Part shown: positions 8,447 through 16,949 of the stretch, piece after piece
Position numbering within the stretch: position 1 is the stretch's first letter
Layout of the letters: every line of letters starts with the position of its first letter
Assembly (NCBI GenBank): GCA_038114465.1
Contig: JAYNQW010000002.1
Span: 1 to 64,000 of the forward strand
Reading direction: 5' to 3'
DNA length: 64,000 nucleotides
DNA from: CALINB01 sp938045325
GTDB taxonomy: Bacteria > Pseudomonadota > Alphaproteobacteria > Rhodospirillales > CALINB01
Made by a program: the position numbers and the translations under genes
Notes under the pieces: model-generated
Seen by the model: only the letters and a program-made list of their open reading frames with translations
What the model was told of the DNA's origin: nothing
Databases searched by the model: none

Positions 8447-10291
8447 ATGGGCGTGATCACGCGCATTCTTGGGCGCGAGGCCGACCGGTGGCCGCTGTGG
8501 CTGCCGGTATTCATGATTATCGGTATAGCTGTGTATTTTGGTTTGGGTGTCGAGCCGCCTCTTTGGCTCGGCATAACCGGATTAGCGGTCTTTGGTTTTG
8601 GTTCATATGTGATGCGCCGCCAGCACGGTTGGATGCTTCTCTTGATTTCGTTGTCAGTGGTATCGCTGGGGTTTTCCGCTGTTCAATGGCGTGCCTTTCA
8701 AGTCGATGCCCCGGTTCTTGAAAGGAAAATCAATTACACGACGGTTCAGGGAAAAGTTCTGCGAGTGGAGCAATTTCCGAAAAAACGGCGCATTACACTG
8801 GAGCGGGTGCGGATCCATCGCATTGGAGTGCATAAAACGCCGCACAGAATTCGCATAAGCCTCCAGGGTGAGCAAATTAAAATTAAGCCTGGTGATTGGA
8901 TAAGCATTCGCGCAAGCCTCTCTCCGCCACCAGCCCCGGCCGCACCCGGCGCTTTCGATTTCCAACGGCAATCGTACTTCAATAAGCTTGGCGCCGTCGG
9001 ATTTTCGCTTGGTAAAGCCCATTTGCTAACCAAAGAGACACCGGATCGGACGCTTTCGATACAAACGCACATCGCCAAATGGCGTCAGGCGATAACGGAA
9101 AAAATACTGAAATTCGATAACAGTGTTGCGGGCACCATTGCAACTGCCTTAATGACCGGTGATCGCAGTGCTATTCCGGAGAACACAATGCGCAAGGTTC
9201 GCGAGTCCGGCTTAGCGCATTTATTGGCGATTTCGGGGCTCCATATTGGGTTAGTCGCTGGAATTTTGTTCATTGGTTTGCGGGGCTTGCTCGTCTTAAT
9301 TCCTTATGTCGCGTTGCGCTTTTCCATCAAAAAATGGGCGGCCGCGTTTGCAATCCCCGGGGCTCTAGCATATGCGCTCATTTCGGGAGCATCCATTCCC
9401 ACTTTACGCGCGTTTTTGATGATTACGCTGGTGTTGTTGGCCGTCATGCTTGACCGTCGCGGAATTTCCATGCGCATGGTCGCCTGGGCCGCCGCTGTCG
9501 TATTGGTATTTCAACCCGAAAGTGTTCTCGGGCCAAGTTTTCAAATGTCATTTGCCGCCGTTGTAGCCTTAATTGCTGTTTATGAGTATGTCACAACCCG
9601 CAAAAGGACGTATCAAGGCCGTTCCCGCTCATTTTTAAGAATATTATTGATTTATGTCGGTGGCGTCGCACTCACGACATTGGTTGCGGGGCTTGCAACG
9701 GCACCCTTTGCTATTTTTCATTTCAATAAATTCGTGCTTTATGGACTCGCTGCAAACGTTATTGCCGTTCCCGTCACCGCACTTTGGATCATGCCGTGGG
9801 CTGTCATCAGTTTTCTGTTAATGCCATTGGGCGGGGAGGCCTTTGGTCTAGTGCCGATGCTGTGGGGGGTCGATGTTGTCTTGAGGGTCGCTCAAACAGT
9901 TTCTGCCTGGCCCGGTGCCGCGATCACACTGCCGGCCATGAGTACAGGGGCGATTTTAGCTGTCTCTTTTGGTCTGTTGTGGCTTTGTCTTTGGAGGTCG
10001 CCGTGGCGGTATTTTGGCAGTTTTGGCATTGCCGCCGGGTTGCTGACATTATTGATCGTTCGGCCTCCCGATATTCTTGTGGATAGAGAAGCCAAATTGA
10101 TGGCGGTTCGGCTCTTAAATGGCCAGTACGCCCTAACAACGCTTCGCAGTAAAAAATACACACGTGAAGTGTGGCTGCGACGGATCGGCGATAGCCGTCC
10201 ACCGGTTCGATTGCCGCGGCAAAATAAAAACCAGTTTCCTTCGTTGAAATGTGACGGGCAGTGCTGCCTCTATGCAGGGCTGCCTCTATAA
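8447..10291 (+). CDS. comEC: ComEC/Rec2 DNA-uptake channel protein, truncated by a frameshift
   Basis: ComEC forms the inner-membrane channel that passes single-stranded DNA into the cytoplasm during transformation. The N-terminal half contains two membrane helices and a DUF4131-type OB-fold region (about 1-210); the Competence domain follows, with GLAHLLAISGLHIGLVAGILF, a family hallmark, and several more membrane helices to about residue 540. The frame stops at 10291 (614 residues), about 90 residues before the family's usual C-terminus, which continues in another frame to 10559. The cause is a 16-bp tandem duplication (10258-10289). Start ATG 8447 follows an AGGGGG site. Divergent from gltX. 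Confidence 0.9.
   Translation: MGVITRILGREADRWPLWLPVFMIIGIAVYFGLGVEPPLWLGITGLAVFGFGSYVMRRQHGWMLLLISLSVVSLGFSAVQWRAFQVDAPVLERKINYTTVQGKVLRVEQFPKKRRITLERVRIHRIGVHKTPHRIRISLQGEQIKIKPGDWISIRASLSPPPAPAAPGAFDFQRQSYFNKLGAVGFSLGKAHLLTKETPDRTLSIQTHIAKWRQAITEKILKFDNSVAGTIATALMTGDRSAIPENTMRKVRESGLAHLLAISGLHIGLVAGILFIGLRGLLVLIPYVALRFSIKKWAAAFAIPGALAYALISGASIPTLRAFLMITLVLLAVMLDRRGISMRMVAWAAAVVLVFQPESVLGPSFQMSFAAVVALIAVYEYVTTRKRTYQGRSRSFLRILLIYVGGVALTTLVAGLATAPFAIFHFNKFVLYGLAANVIAVPVTALWIMPWAVISFLLMPLGGEAFGLVPMLWGVDVVLRVAQTVSAWPGAAITLPAMSTGAILAVSFGLLWLCLWRSPWRYFGSFGIAAGLLTLLIVRPPDILVDREAKLMAVRLLNGQYALTTLRSKKYTREVWLRRIGDSRPPVRLPRQNKNQFPSLKCDGQCCLYAGLPL
10258..10289. repeat. 16-bp tandem duplication that frameshifts comEC
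   Basis: Copy 1 at 10258-10273 is GCAGTGCTGCCTCTAT and copy 2 at 10274-10289 is GCAGGGCTGCCTCTAT, 15 of 16 identical. Sixteen is 1 modulo 3, so the second copy shifts the frame. Removing either copy joins CDGQCCLY to KVKNYVVAL in one open frame that runs to 10559. Confidence 0.93.
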
Positions 10292-10559
10292 AGTAAAGAA
10301 TTATGTTGTCGCTCTTAGTGAGAAGCCAGGTGCCTTAATTGAAGATTGTTACACGGCAAACTTGGTTATCAGCCGTTTCCCCATACGCCAATCTTGCGCG
10401 GCCCCCATCAAAATCGATCGTTTTGATCTTTGGCGAGAGGGGACGCACGCGATTTGGCTTCAAAAGAATGAAATACGCATTGAGAGCGTGAACGCGTTGC
10501 GCGGAAACCGTTCCTGGGTTTTAAAGCCTCGCATGAACAGGCCTCGTCCCGGATATTGA
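10290..10559 (+). pseudogene. comEC: Detached C-terminal segment of comEC
   Basis: Read in the frame that contains base 10290 (AAA GTA AAG), this stretch encodes KVKNYVVALSEKPGALIEDC, then ISRFPIR and IKIDRFDLWREGTHAIW, and ends MNRPRPGY. These match, from memory of the family, the C-terminal cytoplasmic part of alphaproteobacterial ComEC (acidic-Cys ...IDRFDLWR.GaHAIW). With one repeat copy removed, the whole gene would be 8447-10559, encoding about 698 residues. It has no credible start of its own; the GTG at 10251 lacks a ribosome site. Confidence 0.82.
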
Positions 10560-10618
10560 TGTGACAGGCGCCTGATCATCGCCTATCATGGCCCGATTAA
10601 AACGAAAAAGAGGGGGCC

Positions 10619-11902
10619 GTGCCCATAAAGCCGTCGCGTTTGTCCAGCCGATTGACCTCGAATACCCTGGCGCTCGTTCTCGCCGGTGGGCGGGGCAGCC
10701 GCTTGGGGGTGTTGACCGACAAGCGAACGAAACCGGCGGTGCCGTTCGGCGGTAAGTTTCGCATCATCGATTTTGCCCTCTCGAATTGTCTGAATTCTAA
10801 TATCCGGCGCATTTGCGTCCTGACCCAATACAAATCACATTCTCTCACTCAGCATATGCTGAAAGGTTGGATGCATATCGGTTCCTCACCGGGAAATTAC
10901 CTTGAGGTTCTTCCGGCACAGCAATGGATCGATGATGAGCAGTGGTATCAAGGCACGGCCGATGCCGTGTATCAATCCCTCGATATCATCGTCGGGCATG
11001 CGCCTGAATATGTCCTGATTTTAGCAGGCGACCATATTTACGGCATGGACTACGGTGAAATGGTTGCCGCCCATGTCGATTCAGGTGCTGATTTTACCGT
11101 TGCGTGCCACGCAGTGCCGATCGCCGAGGCGGCTAACCAATTCGGTGTAATGGGGATTGATGAAAATAGCCGCATTACCGATTTTCAAGAAAAACCGGCA
11201 AATCCGAAACCGATACCCGGCCAAGACGACCTCACAATGGCCAGTATGGGGATATATGTCTTTTCGACGGATTATTTGAAATCGCAGCTCATGCGGGATG
11301 CCGAAGACAAAAATTCCAGTCACGATTTCGGCAATGACATCATTCCCTATGCCTTGTCGAAAAATGACCATGTGCAGGCTTACCGTTTTGAAAGTCCGAT
11401 AGGCGGGCAGCCATATTGGCGCGATGTCGGTACAATAGATGCTTACTATCAAGCCAATATGGAACTTCTCAATGAAGACTCGCCATTTGATTTGTACGAT
11501 CAACGGTGGCGTATTTTTACCTATCAGCCGCAATTGCCGGCCGCCCGATTTATGGGCCGCGATTCATTCAACGGCGTCGAAAATGCCATTGTCAGCGGTG
11601 GCTGTGAAATCGACGTATCTAAGCTTCACGATTCTATTTTGTTTTCAAACGTCAAGGTTTATCAGGGCAGCGAGTTAAAGGGCGTGCTAGCGCTGCCTGG
11701 TTGCGAGATCGGACGCAGTGTGAGACTAAACAACGTTATTCTCGATAATCAGTGCCGGGTTCCGGATGGTACGGTTATTGGTGAAAATCCATCGGAAGAC
11801 GCAAAACGGTTTAAGGTTTCCGAGGCCGGCGTCATTATCGTCAATCGCGAGATGTTGGGGCAAAAGGAAGAATATATCCCCGGCGTTCTTCGTGAGGGCT
11901 AA
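10619..11902 (+). CDS. glgC: Glucose-1-phosphate adenylyltransferase (ADP-glucose pyrophosphorylase)
   Basis: GlgC makes ADP-glucose from ATP and glucose 1-phosphate. The 427-residue protein has the nucleotidyltransferase signature LAGGRGSRLGVLTDKRTKPAVPF, FRIIDFALSNCLNS, the catalytic region VLILAGDHIYGMDY, FQEKP and the PYWRDVGTIDAYY segment, then a left-handed beta-helix C-terminal domain. The start is GTG at 10619 after AGGGGG. No glycogen synthase or branching enzyme is near; instead a sucrose-phosphate-synthase-like transferase lies 2 kb downstream, so the ADP-glucose may feed a soluble glycoside rather than glycogen (inference). It overlaps the convergent next gene by 4 bases. Confidence 0.95.
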   Translation: MPIKPSRLSSRLTSNTLALVLAGGRGSRLGVLTDKRTKPAVPFGGKFRIIDFALSNCLNSNIRRICVLTQYKSHSLTQHMLKGWMHIGSSPGNYLEVLPAQQWIDDEQWYQGTADAVYQSLDIIVGHAPEYVLILAGDHIYGMDYGEMVAAHVDSGADFTVACHAVPIAEAANQFGVMGIDENSRITDFQEKPANPKPIPGQDDLTMASMGIYVFSTDYLKSQLMRDAEDKNSSHDFGNDIIPYALSKNDHVQAYRFESPIGGQPYWRDVGTIDAYYQANMELLNEDSPFDLYDQRWRIFTYQPQLPAARFMGRDSFNGVENAIVSGGCEIDVSKLHDSILFSNVKVYQGSELKGVLALPGCEIGRSVRLNNVILDNQCRVPDGTVIGENPSEDAKRFKVSEAGVIIVNREMLGQKEEYIPGVLREG

Positions 11903-12951
11903 TTGACGTAAAAAGGTGTCGCGACGCTGGCCAGTACTTTTTCCAGGGCAAAATAATCAATCTCACCCGCATCGAGTTTTGCTTTTTCCTCTGGTGTCGA
12001 TAGAACCAGTTCACCAAGGACCTCAAGGCCGCCGATAACTCCAGACAAGTTTTCGGTCCTCGATTTAGTGCGGTCGCGAGGGACAAAGAAAATCGTGACT
12101 TCCTGGCTGGCATGGTCGGACATGACAATAAAATTAGCGGTTAATCCGTTAATCCGCTCTTGATTGGTTTTTGCCCACTGGGAAATCCAATGGGCAACCT
12201 CGGCAGATACCGAATGCGGCGCACCTTTCCAAACAGCGGCGGGCATGGGATAGTTTTTCATAATAATATTTTTGTCACCGCTTTCGAAATGTAAACGGGC
12301 GCAGCGCTCTAATGGAAACTCTTTTTCATTTGCAGGTCGTTTAAAAAATTGAAAATGCAGATGACTGGGAATCGAAGCGCCGGCGCTAACACCATTATAA
12401 AAGCCGATATACCCGGGCAGGCGTCGAGCGAGCTCAATCAAATTTTTAAGCATATTGGACGCATCTGGTTCACCCCGCGTTACGATCGGCCATTCTTGCG
12501 AACGGTGTTCACGCGTTGCTAAAACGATGTGCTTCGGTAAAAGGGGAAAGGGGTTCATCCAAGCATAAAATTCGGTGCCATCGGCATTGATTTCATATCC
12601 CATTTCCAGGCCTTGCTGTTGCCAAATAATATTGTCACGGCACAGAAAACAGGCTTGGTGTGTATTAGGGGGGGTAGAGGATTGGGACCGGAAGCCCGAT
12701 CCTTTAAAACGCAATGCACGAACTGGATTATATTGAACCCGAAAGAACTTCTCTGGATCATAAGGGTGATGAAGTGTCAGGCGTTCAATATCGGATAAAT
12801 TGGCTTTGATAAAACCGCTTTCAATTTGATGAGCTTCTAGTGCCGTTAAAGCTGCATCGAGACCGCCTTGCTGGCGTTCAATTTCCTTTAACCGAACATT
12901 CAGTGCAGACCAATTTTGTTCGTAGTCTTTAATGTCGGACTGTACTGTCAT
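11899..12951 (-). CDS. GalT/HIT-superfamily nucleotide-sugar phosphorylase-like protein (DUF4922 type)
   Basis: The 350-residue protein resembles bacterial DUF4922 proteins related to galactose-1-phosphate uridylyltransferase, ATP adenylyltransferase and plant GDP-galactose phosphorylase. Visible motifs are CFLC (a CxxC pair, about residue 95-98) and HLHFQFFKR, the HxHxQ nucleotidyl-transfer motif whose second His would be nucleotidylated. AWMNPFPLLPKHIVLATREH is the typical strand preceding the core. The N-terminal 45 residues look like a helical extension. Between glgC and a kinase, phosphorolysis of an NDP-sugar, or its reverse, is plausible, but the substrate is not determined by sequence. 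It is divergent from the kinase gene and convergent with glgC. Confidence 0.72.
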   Translation of the reverse strand: MTVQSDIKDYEQNWSALNVRLKEIERQQGGLDAALTALEAHQIESGFIKANLSDIERLTLHHPYDPEKFFRVQYNPVRALRFKGSGFRSQSSTPPNTHQACFLCRDNIIWQQQGLEMGYEINADGTEFYAWMNPFPLLPKHIVLATREHRSQEWPIVTRGEPDASNMLKNLIELARRLPGYIGFYNGVSAGASIPSHLHFQFFKRPANEKEFPLERCARLHFESGDKNIIMKNYPMPAAVWKGAPHSVSAEVAHWISQWAKTNQERINGLTANFIVMSDHASQEVTIFFVPRDRTKSRTENLSGVIGGLEVLGELVLSTPEEKAKLDAGEIDYFALEKVLASVATPFYVN

Positions 12952-13054
12952 GGCGTCCCTGGGATTTCACTTTCCATTCTGGCTATATAATGTAGAGTTG
13001 CCGGTATTGGAATAATTAAAAATTTTTACTAAGTCATCAGCAAAAGAGATCCTC
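12952..13054. promoter_or_regulatory. Divergent promoter region of the sugar cluster
   Basis: AT-rich 103-base spacer between two divergent genes. On the plus strand TATAAT at 12986-12991 is a perfect -10 box, though the -35 is weak (TTTCAC at 12965-12970, 15-base spacing). I see no clear minus-strand promoter. Confidence 0.4.
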
Positions 13055-13705
13055 ATGCGTGGCGATACGATTGTCATAGAAGTTCATCACCGAAAAGCCG
13101 CCGAGGATATCGTTCCCTTGATTTTGCCAAAAATAAAAGAATCATCGGGGAAATTTACCATCACGGTGGCTGGTGAGTCCGGTAGCGGTAAATCTGAAAC
13201 GGCGACAGCAATAGCCGAAGTCCTTGCTTCACATGATATTGCTAGTGTCATCTTGCAACAAGATGACTACTTCATTTATCCGCCCAAAACCAATGATAAG
13301 ACAAGGCGAGGGGATATTGGCTGGGTTGGGCCGCAAGAAGTAAAGCTCTCATTGCTTGATGACCATCTCAGCGCTTTTAAATGTGGCGCCGATTCAATCG
13401 ATAAACCCTTGGTGATTTATGAAGATGATGCCATCAGCACCGAAATCATGAGTTTTGCCGGCGCGCATGTTGCCATCGCCGAAGGCACATACACGACACT
13501 ACTCGAAAACGTAGATATCCATATTTTTATTAACCGTGACTATGAAAGAACCCGCGCCCATCGGGAAAAAAGGAAACGCGATGCATCGGAACTTGATCCA
13601 TTTATCGATGATGTATTGAAAATTGAACACGATATTATTTCTGTCCATAAATCTCGAGCCGAAATCATTATCAATGATGATTACTCCGTTCGCCAGGTCG
13701 GCTAA
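13055..13705 (+). CDS. P-loop kinase of the uridine kinase/phosphoribulokinase type
   Basis: This 216-residue protein has a Walker A motif GESGSGKS (residues 40-47) and the uridine-kinase-like strand VILQQDDYFIYPP, where the DDYF motif places acidic residues near the phosphate acceptor. IAEGTYTTLL and INRDYERTRAHREKRKRD resemble the lid region with phosphate-contacting Arg residues. These features place it in the uridine kinase/PRK/glycerate-kinase-like group. The natural acceptor is unknown; its neighbours (NDP-sugar phosphorylase-like protein, glycosyltransferase 28 bases downstream) suggest a sugar or polyol acid. It is the first gene of the rightward unit. Confidence 0.68.
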   Translation: MRGDTIVIEVHHRKAAEDIVPLILPKIKESSGKFTITVAGESGSGKSETATAIAEVLASHDIASVILQQDDYFIYPPKTNDKTRRGDIGWVGPQEVKLSLLDDHLSAFKCGADSIDKPLVIYEDDAISTEIMSFAGAHVAIAEGTYTTLLENVDIHIFINRDYERTRAHREKRKRDASELDPFIDDVLKIEHDIISVHKSRAEIIINDDYSVRQVG

Positions 13706-13733
13706 AATTTTGTTAGCCGTGTACATTTTCTAA

Positions 13734-15152
13734 ATGCATATTGTTTTTTTTAATCCTCAAGGAAATTTTGACGCGAACGACTCATATCTCGCGGCCCATC
13801 CTGATTTCGGCGGCCAACTCGTTTATGTTAAAGAAGTCGCGCAGGCCATGTCGGTCATGGGCCATAAAGTCGATATTCTGACGCGAAAAATTGAAGATAA
13901 AGAATGGCCTGAGTTTTCCAATGATGTTGAGATTTATCCGGGGTTTGGAGAAAACCTCCGTATTCTCAGGTTTTCCTGCGGCGGCAAGAAATTTCTCAAT
14001 AAAGAGCGGCTGTGGCCGCATTTGCCAGCCTTTATTGATCGTATTCTTGAATATTACGGTGATGCGCTGCCTGATTTTGCGACGGCGCATTATGGCGATG
14101 GCGGATATTGCGCGGTGCTGGCAAAGCAGCGGGCCGGTATCGGCTTTACCTTTACCGGACATTCATTGGGCGCTCAGAAACTCGATAAACTCGGCATGTC
14201 GGTGTCTAATTTTGATGCGATGGAGGAACGGTACAAATTTTCCATGAGAATTGCCGCTGAGCGTCTTAGCATGGCAGCAGCGTCCTGCATAATTACCTCG
14301 ACGGATCAGGAGCAGAAAGAACAGTATTCGCATCCGCTTTATGCCGACGTGGTTGATGCAGGCGATGCCAATAAATTTTCGGTTATTCCGCCGGGCGTGA
14401 ATTCGCGCATTTTCACAACCAAAAAAACCGCAGATGATCAAAAAATTAAAAATAAAATAGATGGTTTGATGACAACGGAGCTGGGGCGGGTAGTTTTGGT
14501 GTCAAGCCGGCTTGATGAAAAGAAAAATATTCTCGGTGTTGTTCAAGCCTATGCAGAAAATGAGACGCTTCGCAAAATGGCGCCTTTGGTGATTTGTATC
14601 CGTGGCATCGATGATCCATTTGAAGAATTAGCGACGCTGCCCGAGGGTGAGCAAAAAGTTTTTCGGCCGATCCTATCTCTGATTAAAGAAGCCGGCTTTA
14701 AGGACCGGGTCTATTTTCTCAATTTACAATCGCAACAGGAACTTGCCGCAGCTTACCGGCATTTTGGCGCCCGGGGCTCGGTCTTTGCTCTCACCGCTTT
14801 TTACGAGCCGTTTGGTTTAGCCCCCATTGAAGCGGCTGCCTGTGGTCTCGCACCGGTTGCGACCAAGAATGGCGGCCCCTCGGAGATATTTGCTAACGGT
14901 TCCGGTGTTCTTGTCGATCCGTTTGATTCAAAAGATATCGCCCGTGGGCTTATTGAAGCGCTCGAAAATCATACAGTGCTCTCGAAGAAAGCTATTCAAC
15001 ATGTTCACGACACCTATACTTGGCAGCGGACGGCACAGGGGTATCTCGCGGTGATTGAAAAGGCGCTCGAAACGCCGGACAATGACAAACCGGAATCGAT
15101 CAGCTTGGATGGCACAGCTTGGCTCAAAGATTACCTCAAAAATAACACCTAA
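13734..15152 (+). CDS. GT4 glycosyltransferase, sucrose-phosphate-synthase / mannosylfructose-phosphate-synthase-like
   Basis: The 472-residue protein is a retaining GT-B glycosyltransferase. It opens with HIVFFNPQGNF and DFGGQLVYVKEVAQAM, which resembles the sugar-acceptor region of sucrose-phosphate synthases; TFTGHSLGAQKL (near 141) is the family's SPS-like motif. The donor domain shows VIPPGVNSRIF, VSSRLDEKKN and FYEPFGLAPIEAAACG, which includes the E-x7-E pair. The length covers only the transferase, with no fused phosphatase. A likely role is making a glucosyl-linked phosphate or compatible solute from the ADP-glucose of the adjacent glgC (inference); donor and acceptor are not fixed by sequence. 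Confidence 0.8.
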   Translation: MHIVFFNPQGNFDANDSYLAAHPDFGGQLVYVKEVAQAMSVMGHKVDILTRKIEDKEWPEFSNDVEIYPGFGENLRILRFSCGGKKFLNKERLWPHLPAFIDRILEYYGDALPDFATAHYGDGGYCAVLAKQRAGIGFTFTGHSLGAQKLDKLGMSVSNFDAMEERYKFSMRIAAERLSMAAASCIITSTDQEQKEQYSHPLYADVVDAGDANKFSVIPPGVNSRIFTTKKTADDQKIKNKIDGLMTTELGRVVLVSSRLDEKKNILGVVQAYAENETLRKMAPLVICIRGIDDPFEELATLPEGEQKVFRPILSLIKEAGFKDRVYFLNLQSQQELAAAYRHFGARGSVFALTAFYEPFGLAPIEAAACGLAPVATKNGGPSEIFANGSGVLVDPFDSKDIARGLIEALENHTVLSKKAIQHVHDTYTWQRTAQGYLAVIEKALETPDNDKPESISLDGTAWLKDYLKNNT

Positions 15153-15168
15153 ACGGAAAAGACACGGC

Positions 15169-15996
15169 ATGTTCAAAAATCAAACAATAATCGCAACCAT
15201 CTTAGGCGTGGCGTTGTTGACCGTCGCGGGGTGCCAAACCACGACGACGGTGATGCGCCAGCTGCCGGATACGGACAAGATTCAAACCAAAGTATTTAAT
15301 ATCGCCAAGGACCGCCAGGTCGTCGATTTCGTGACCCGGAAAGACTCACGGCAGCGTATTTTATTCATAACGCCGCGAAAGCCCAAAGCAGCGGTGATTT
15401 TATTTGCCGGCGGCGGCGGCACAATCGGTATTCAATCCGACGGATCAATTGTTTACGACGGAAATTTTCTGGTTCGCTCGCGCGAACGGTTCGTTAAGCA
15501 CGGTTATATGACGGCCGTGTTCGATGCGCCGTCCGATCAGACTACCTTGCGCGATAACCGAACCGAGAGTTGGCATGTTTGGGACGTCGCCACGGTCGTC
15601 GCCTACATCAAGAAACGATACGGACTAAAGGTTTGGCTTGTTGGTACCAGCCGGGGGACCATGACCGTCGGCTATGTGGGTGCCAAAATCAATAAATTCA
15701 TCGATGGCGTTGCGTTCACGTCAAGCATGGATGACGTTGTTAATCTGCCGATTGCATCGATCACCGTGCCGGCATTTGTTCTGCACCACGCGGATGACGA
15801 TTGTTTCGTCACGCAGCCCGTCAGCGCAAAAGACATTGTTAAAGGGCTTAAAAAATCCACGAAGACGAAGCTCGTCTACTTAAAAGGCGGTATTGATCAG
15901 GGCCGGTCGTGCGAGGCGCAGGCCTACCACGGTTTTAACGGTATCGAGGATCAAGCCGTCAAAACAATCACCGATTTTATCGACGATAATTTGTAA
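15169..15996 (+). CDS. Lipoprotein alpha/beta-hydrolase
   Basis: The ATG at 15169, 16 bases after the glycosyltransferase stop, begins a classic lipoprotein signal, with lipobox VAGC and Cys at residue 22; the longer open frame to 15055 has no such signal. The mature part of this 275-residue protein is alpha/beta-hydrolase-like: ILFAGGGG as the oxyanion strand, VGTSRGTM (GxSxG) as the nucleophile elbow, and HHADDDC with a C-terminal AYHGFNG that can supply Asp and His. The substrate is unknown. It would be anchored in the envelope. It converges with lexA with a 4-base gap. Its link to the sugar cluster is only positional. Confidence 0.75.
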   Translation: MFKNQTIIATILGVALLTVAGCQTTTTVMRQLPDTDKIQTKVFNIAKDRQVVDFVTRKDSRQRILFITPRKPKAAVILFAGGGGTIGIQSDGSIVYDGNFLVRSRERFVKHGYMTAVFDAPSDQTTLRDNRTESWHVWDVATVVAYIKKRYGLKVWLVGTSRGTMTVGYVGAKINKFIDGVAFTSSMDDVVNLPIASITVPAFVLHHADDDCFVTQPVSAKDIVKGLKKSTKTKLVYLKGGIDQGRSCEAQAYHGFNGIEDQAVKTITDFIDDNL

Positions 15997-16000
15997 TCGA

Positions 16001-16732
16001 TCAGTATTTTCGGAAAAGGCCGACCAGTTTGCCTTGCACTTTAACTTGGTCGGGGCCGAAGATGCGTGTCTCGTAGCGCTGATTGGCCGGCTCCAGTGCT
16101 ATGGAGTCGCCTTTACGGCGCAAGCGTTTGAGTGTGACTTCGTTGTCGTCGAGCAAGGCGACGACAATGGCGCCGTTTTCCGCCGTATCACACCGCTTGA
16201 TCAGTGCCGTGTCGCCATCTTCGATACCCGCTTCAATCATCGAATCGCCATCGACTTCAAGTGCATAGTGTTCGCCTTTGCCGATCATACTGGGCGGGAT
16301 TTCGATTGTTTGGGTGTGGTCGCGCAGCGCTTCAATTGGCGTGCCGGCGGCGATCCGTCCATATAAGGGGAGTTCAACGGTCTCGCTCGCTTTTGCTGGC
16401 TCGTTTCCTTTCAAGTTGAAGGAGCCTTCGATGACATTCGGCGAGAAATTCTTATCGTCTTTCTTCTTGGCTGCGGCCTTTTTAGATTTTGCCTTGCCTT
16501 GTTCCAGTTGGTCGATGTTGTCGGGCAGGCGCAAAACTTCAAGCGCCCGCGCCCGGTGGGCGAGGCGTTTAATAAAACCGCGCTCCTCAAGTCCGGTGAT
16601 CAGGCGGTGGATGCCGGATTTGGATTGCAGGCCCAATGCACCCTTCATTTCATCAAAAGAAGGAGAAACGCCGGTTTGTTTGATTCGTCGGTCGATATAA
16701 ACAAGCAATTCGTGTTGTTTGCGGGTTAACAT
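16001..16732 (-). CDS. lexA: LexA repressor of the SOS response
   Basis: LexA represses DNA-damage genes until RecA filaments stimulate its self-cleavage. The 243-residue protein has an N-terminal winged helix-turn-helix (LTRKQHELLVYIDRRIKQTGVSPSFDEM in part; about 1-65), a linker enlarged by a Lys/Ala-rich stretch (about 75-95) and a C-terminal peptidase domain. The cleavage site is Ala-Gly in RIAAGTP; GDSMIEAGIEDGD holds the catalytic Ser and EVTLKRL the Lys. The promoter carries a LexA box, so it is autoregulated. It is the last gene of the leftward trp/moa block but has its own promoter. Confidence 0.96.
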   Translation of the reverse strand: MLTRKQHELLVYIDRRIKQTGVSPSFDEMKGALGLQSKSGIHRLITGLEERGFIKRLAHRARALEVLRLPDNIDQLEQGKAKSKKAAAKKKDDKNFSPNVIEGSFNLKGNEPAKASETVELPLYGRIAAGTPIEALRDHTQTIEIPPSMIGKGEHYALEVDGDSMIEAGIEDGDTALIKRCDTAENGAIVVALLDDNEVTLKRLRRKGDSIALEPANQRYETRIFGPDQVKVQGKLVGLFRKY

Positions 16733-16814
16733 GGGGCTCTCTCCAATTGCTCGGCATTTGTTGTTATTTGGCCGAGATACAAGATATAGAACAAAACAAA
16801 AACGTTCACCACTT

Positions 16815-16843
16815 GTTCTAGTTTAGTTCTCCTTGGGGGTCAA
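16815..16843 (-). promoter_or_regulatory. lexA promoter with an alphaproteobacterial LexA box over the -10
   Basis: On the minus strand TTGACC (plus coordinates 16838-16843) is separated by 17 bases from TAGAAC (16815-16820). The box GTTC-TAGTTTA-GTTC on the plus strand (16815-16829) matches the known alphaproteobacterial consensus GTTC-N7-GTTC exactly and covers the -10, explaining repression by occlusion. Confidence 0.88.
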
Positions 16844-16949
16844 GAAAAAAAATCGCAGAATAAAGCCGTTTTTTGACATTGAAGGGAGAACATAAGGGGA
16901 TCAAAGAAAACCCTCTGTTCTCAGCAGCTTACATGTGATTTTTACGGCT

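Noticed and set aside
10251..10559. Independent small gene after comEC
   Set aside because: Its sequence is the continuation of ComEC and joins perfectly when one repeat copy is removed.
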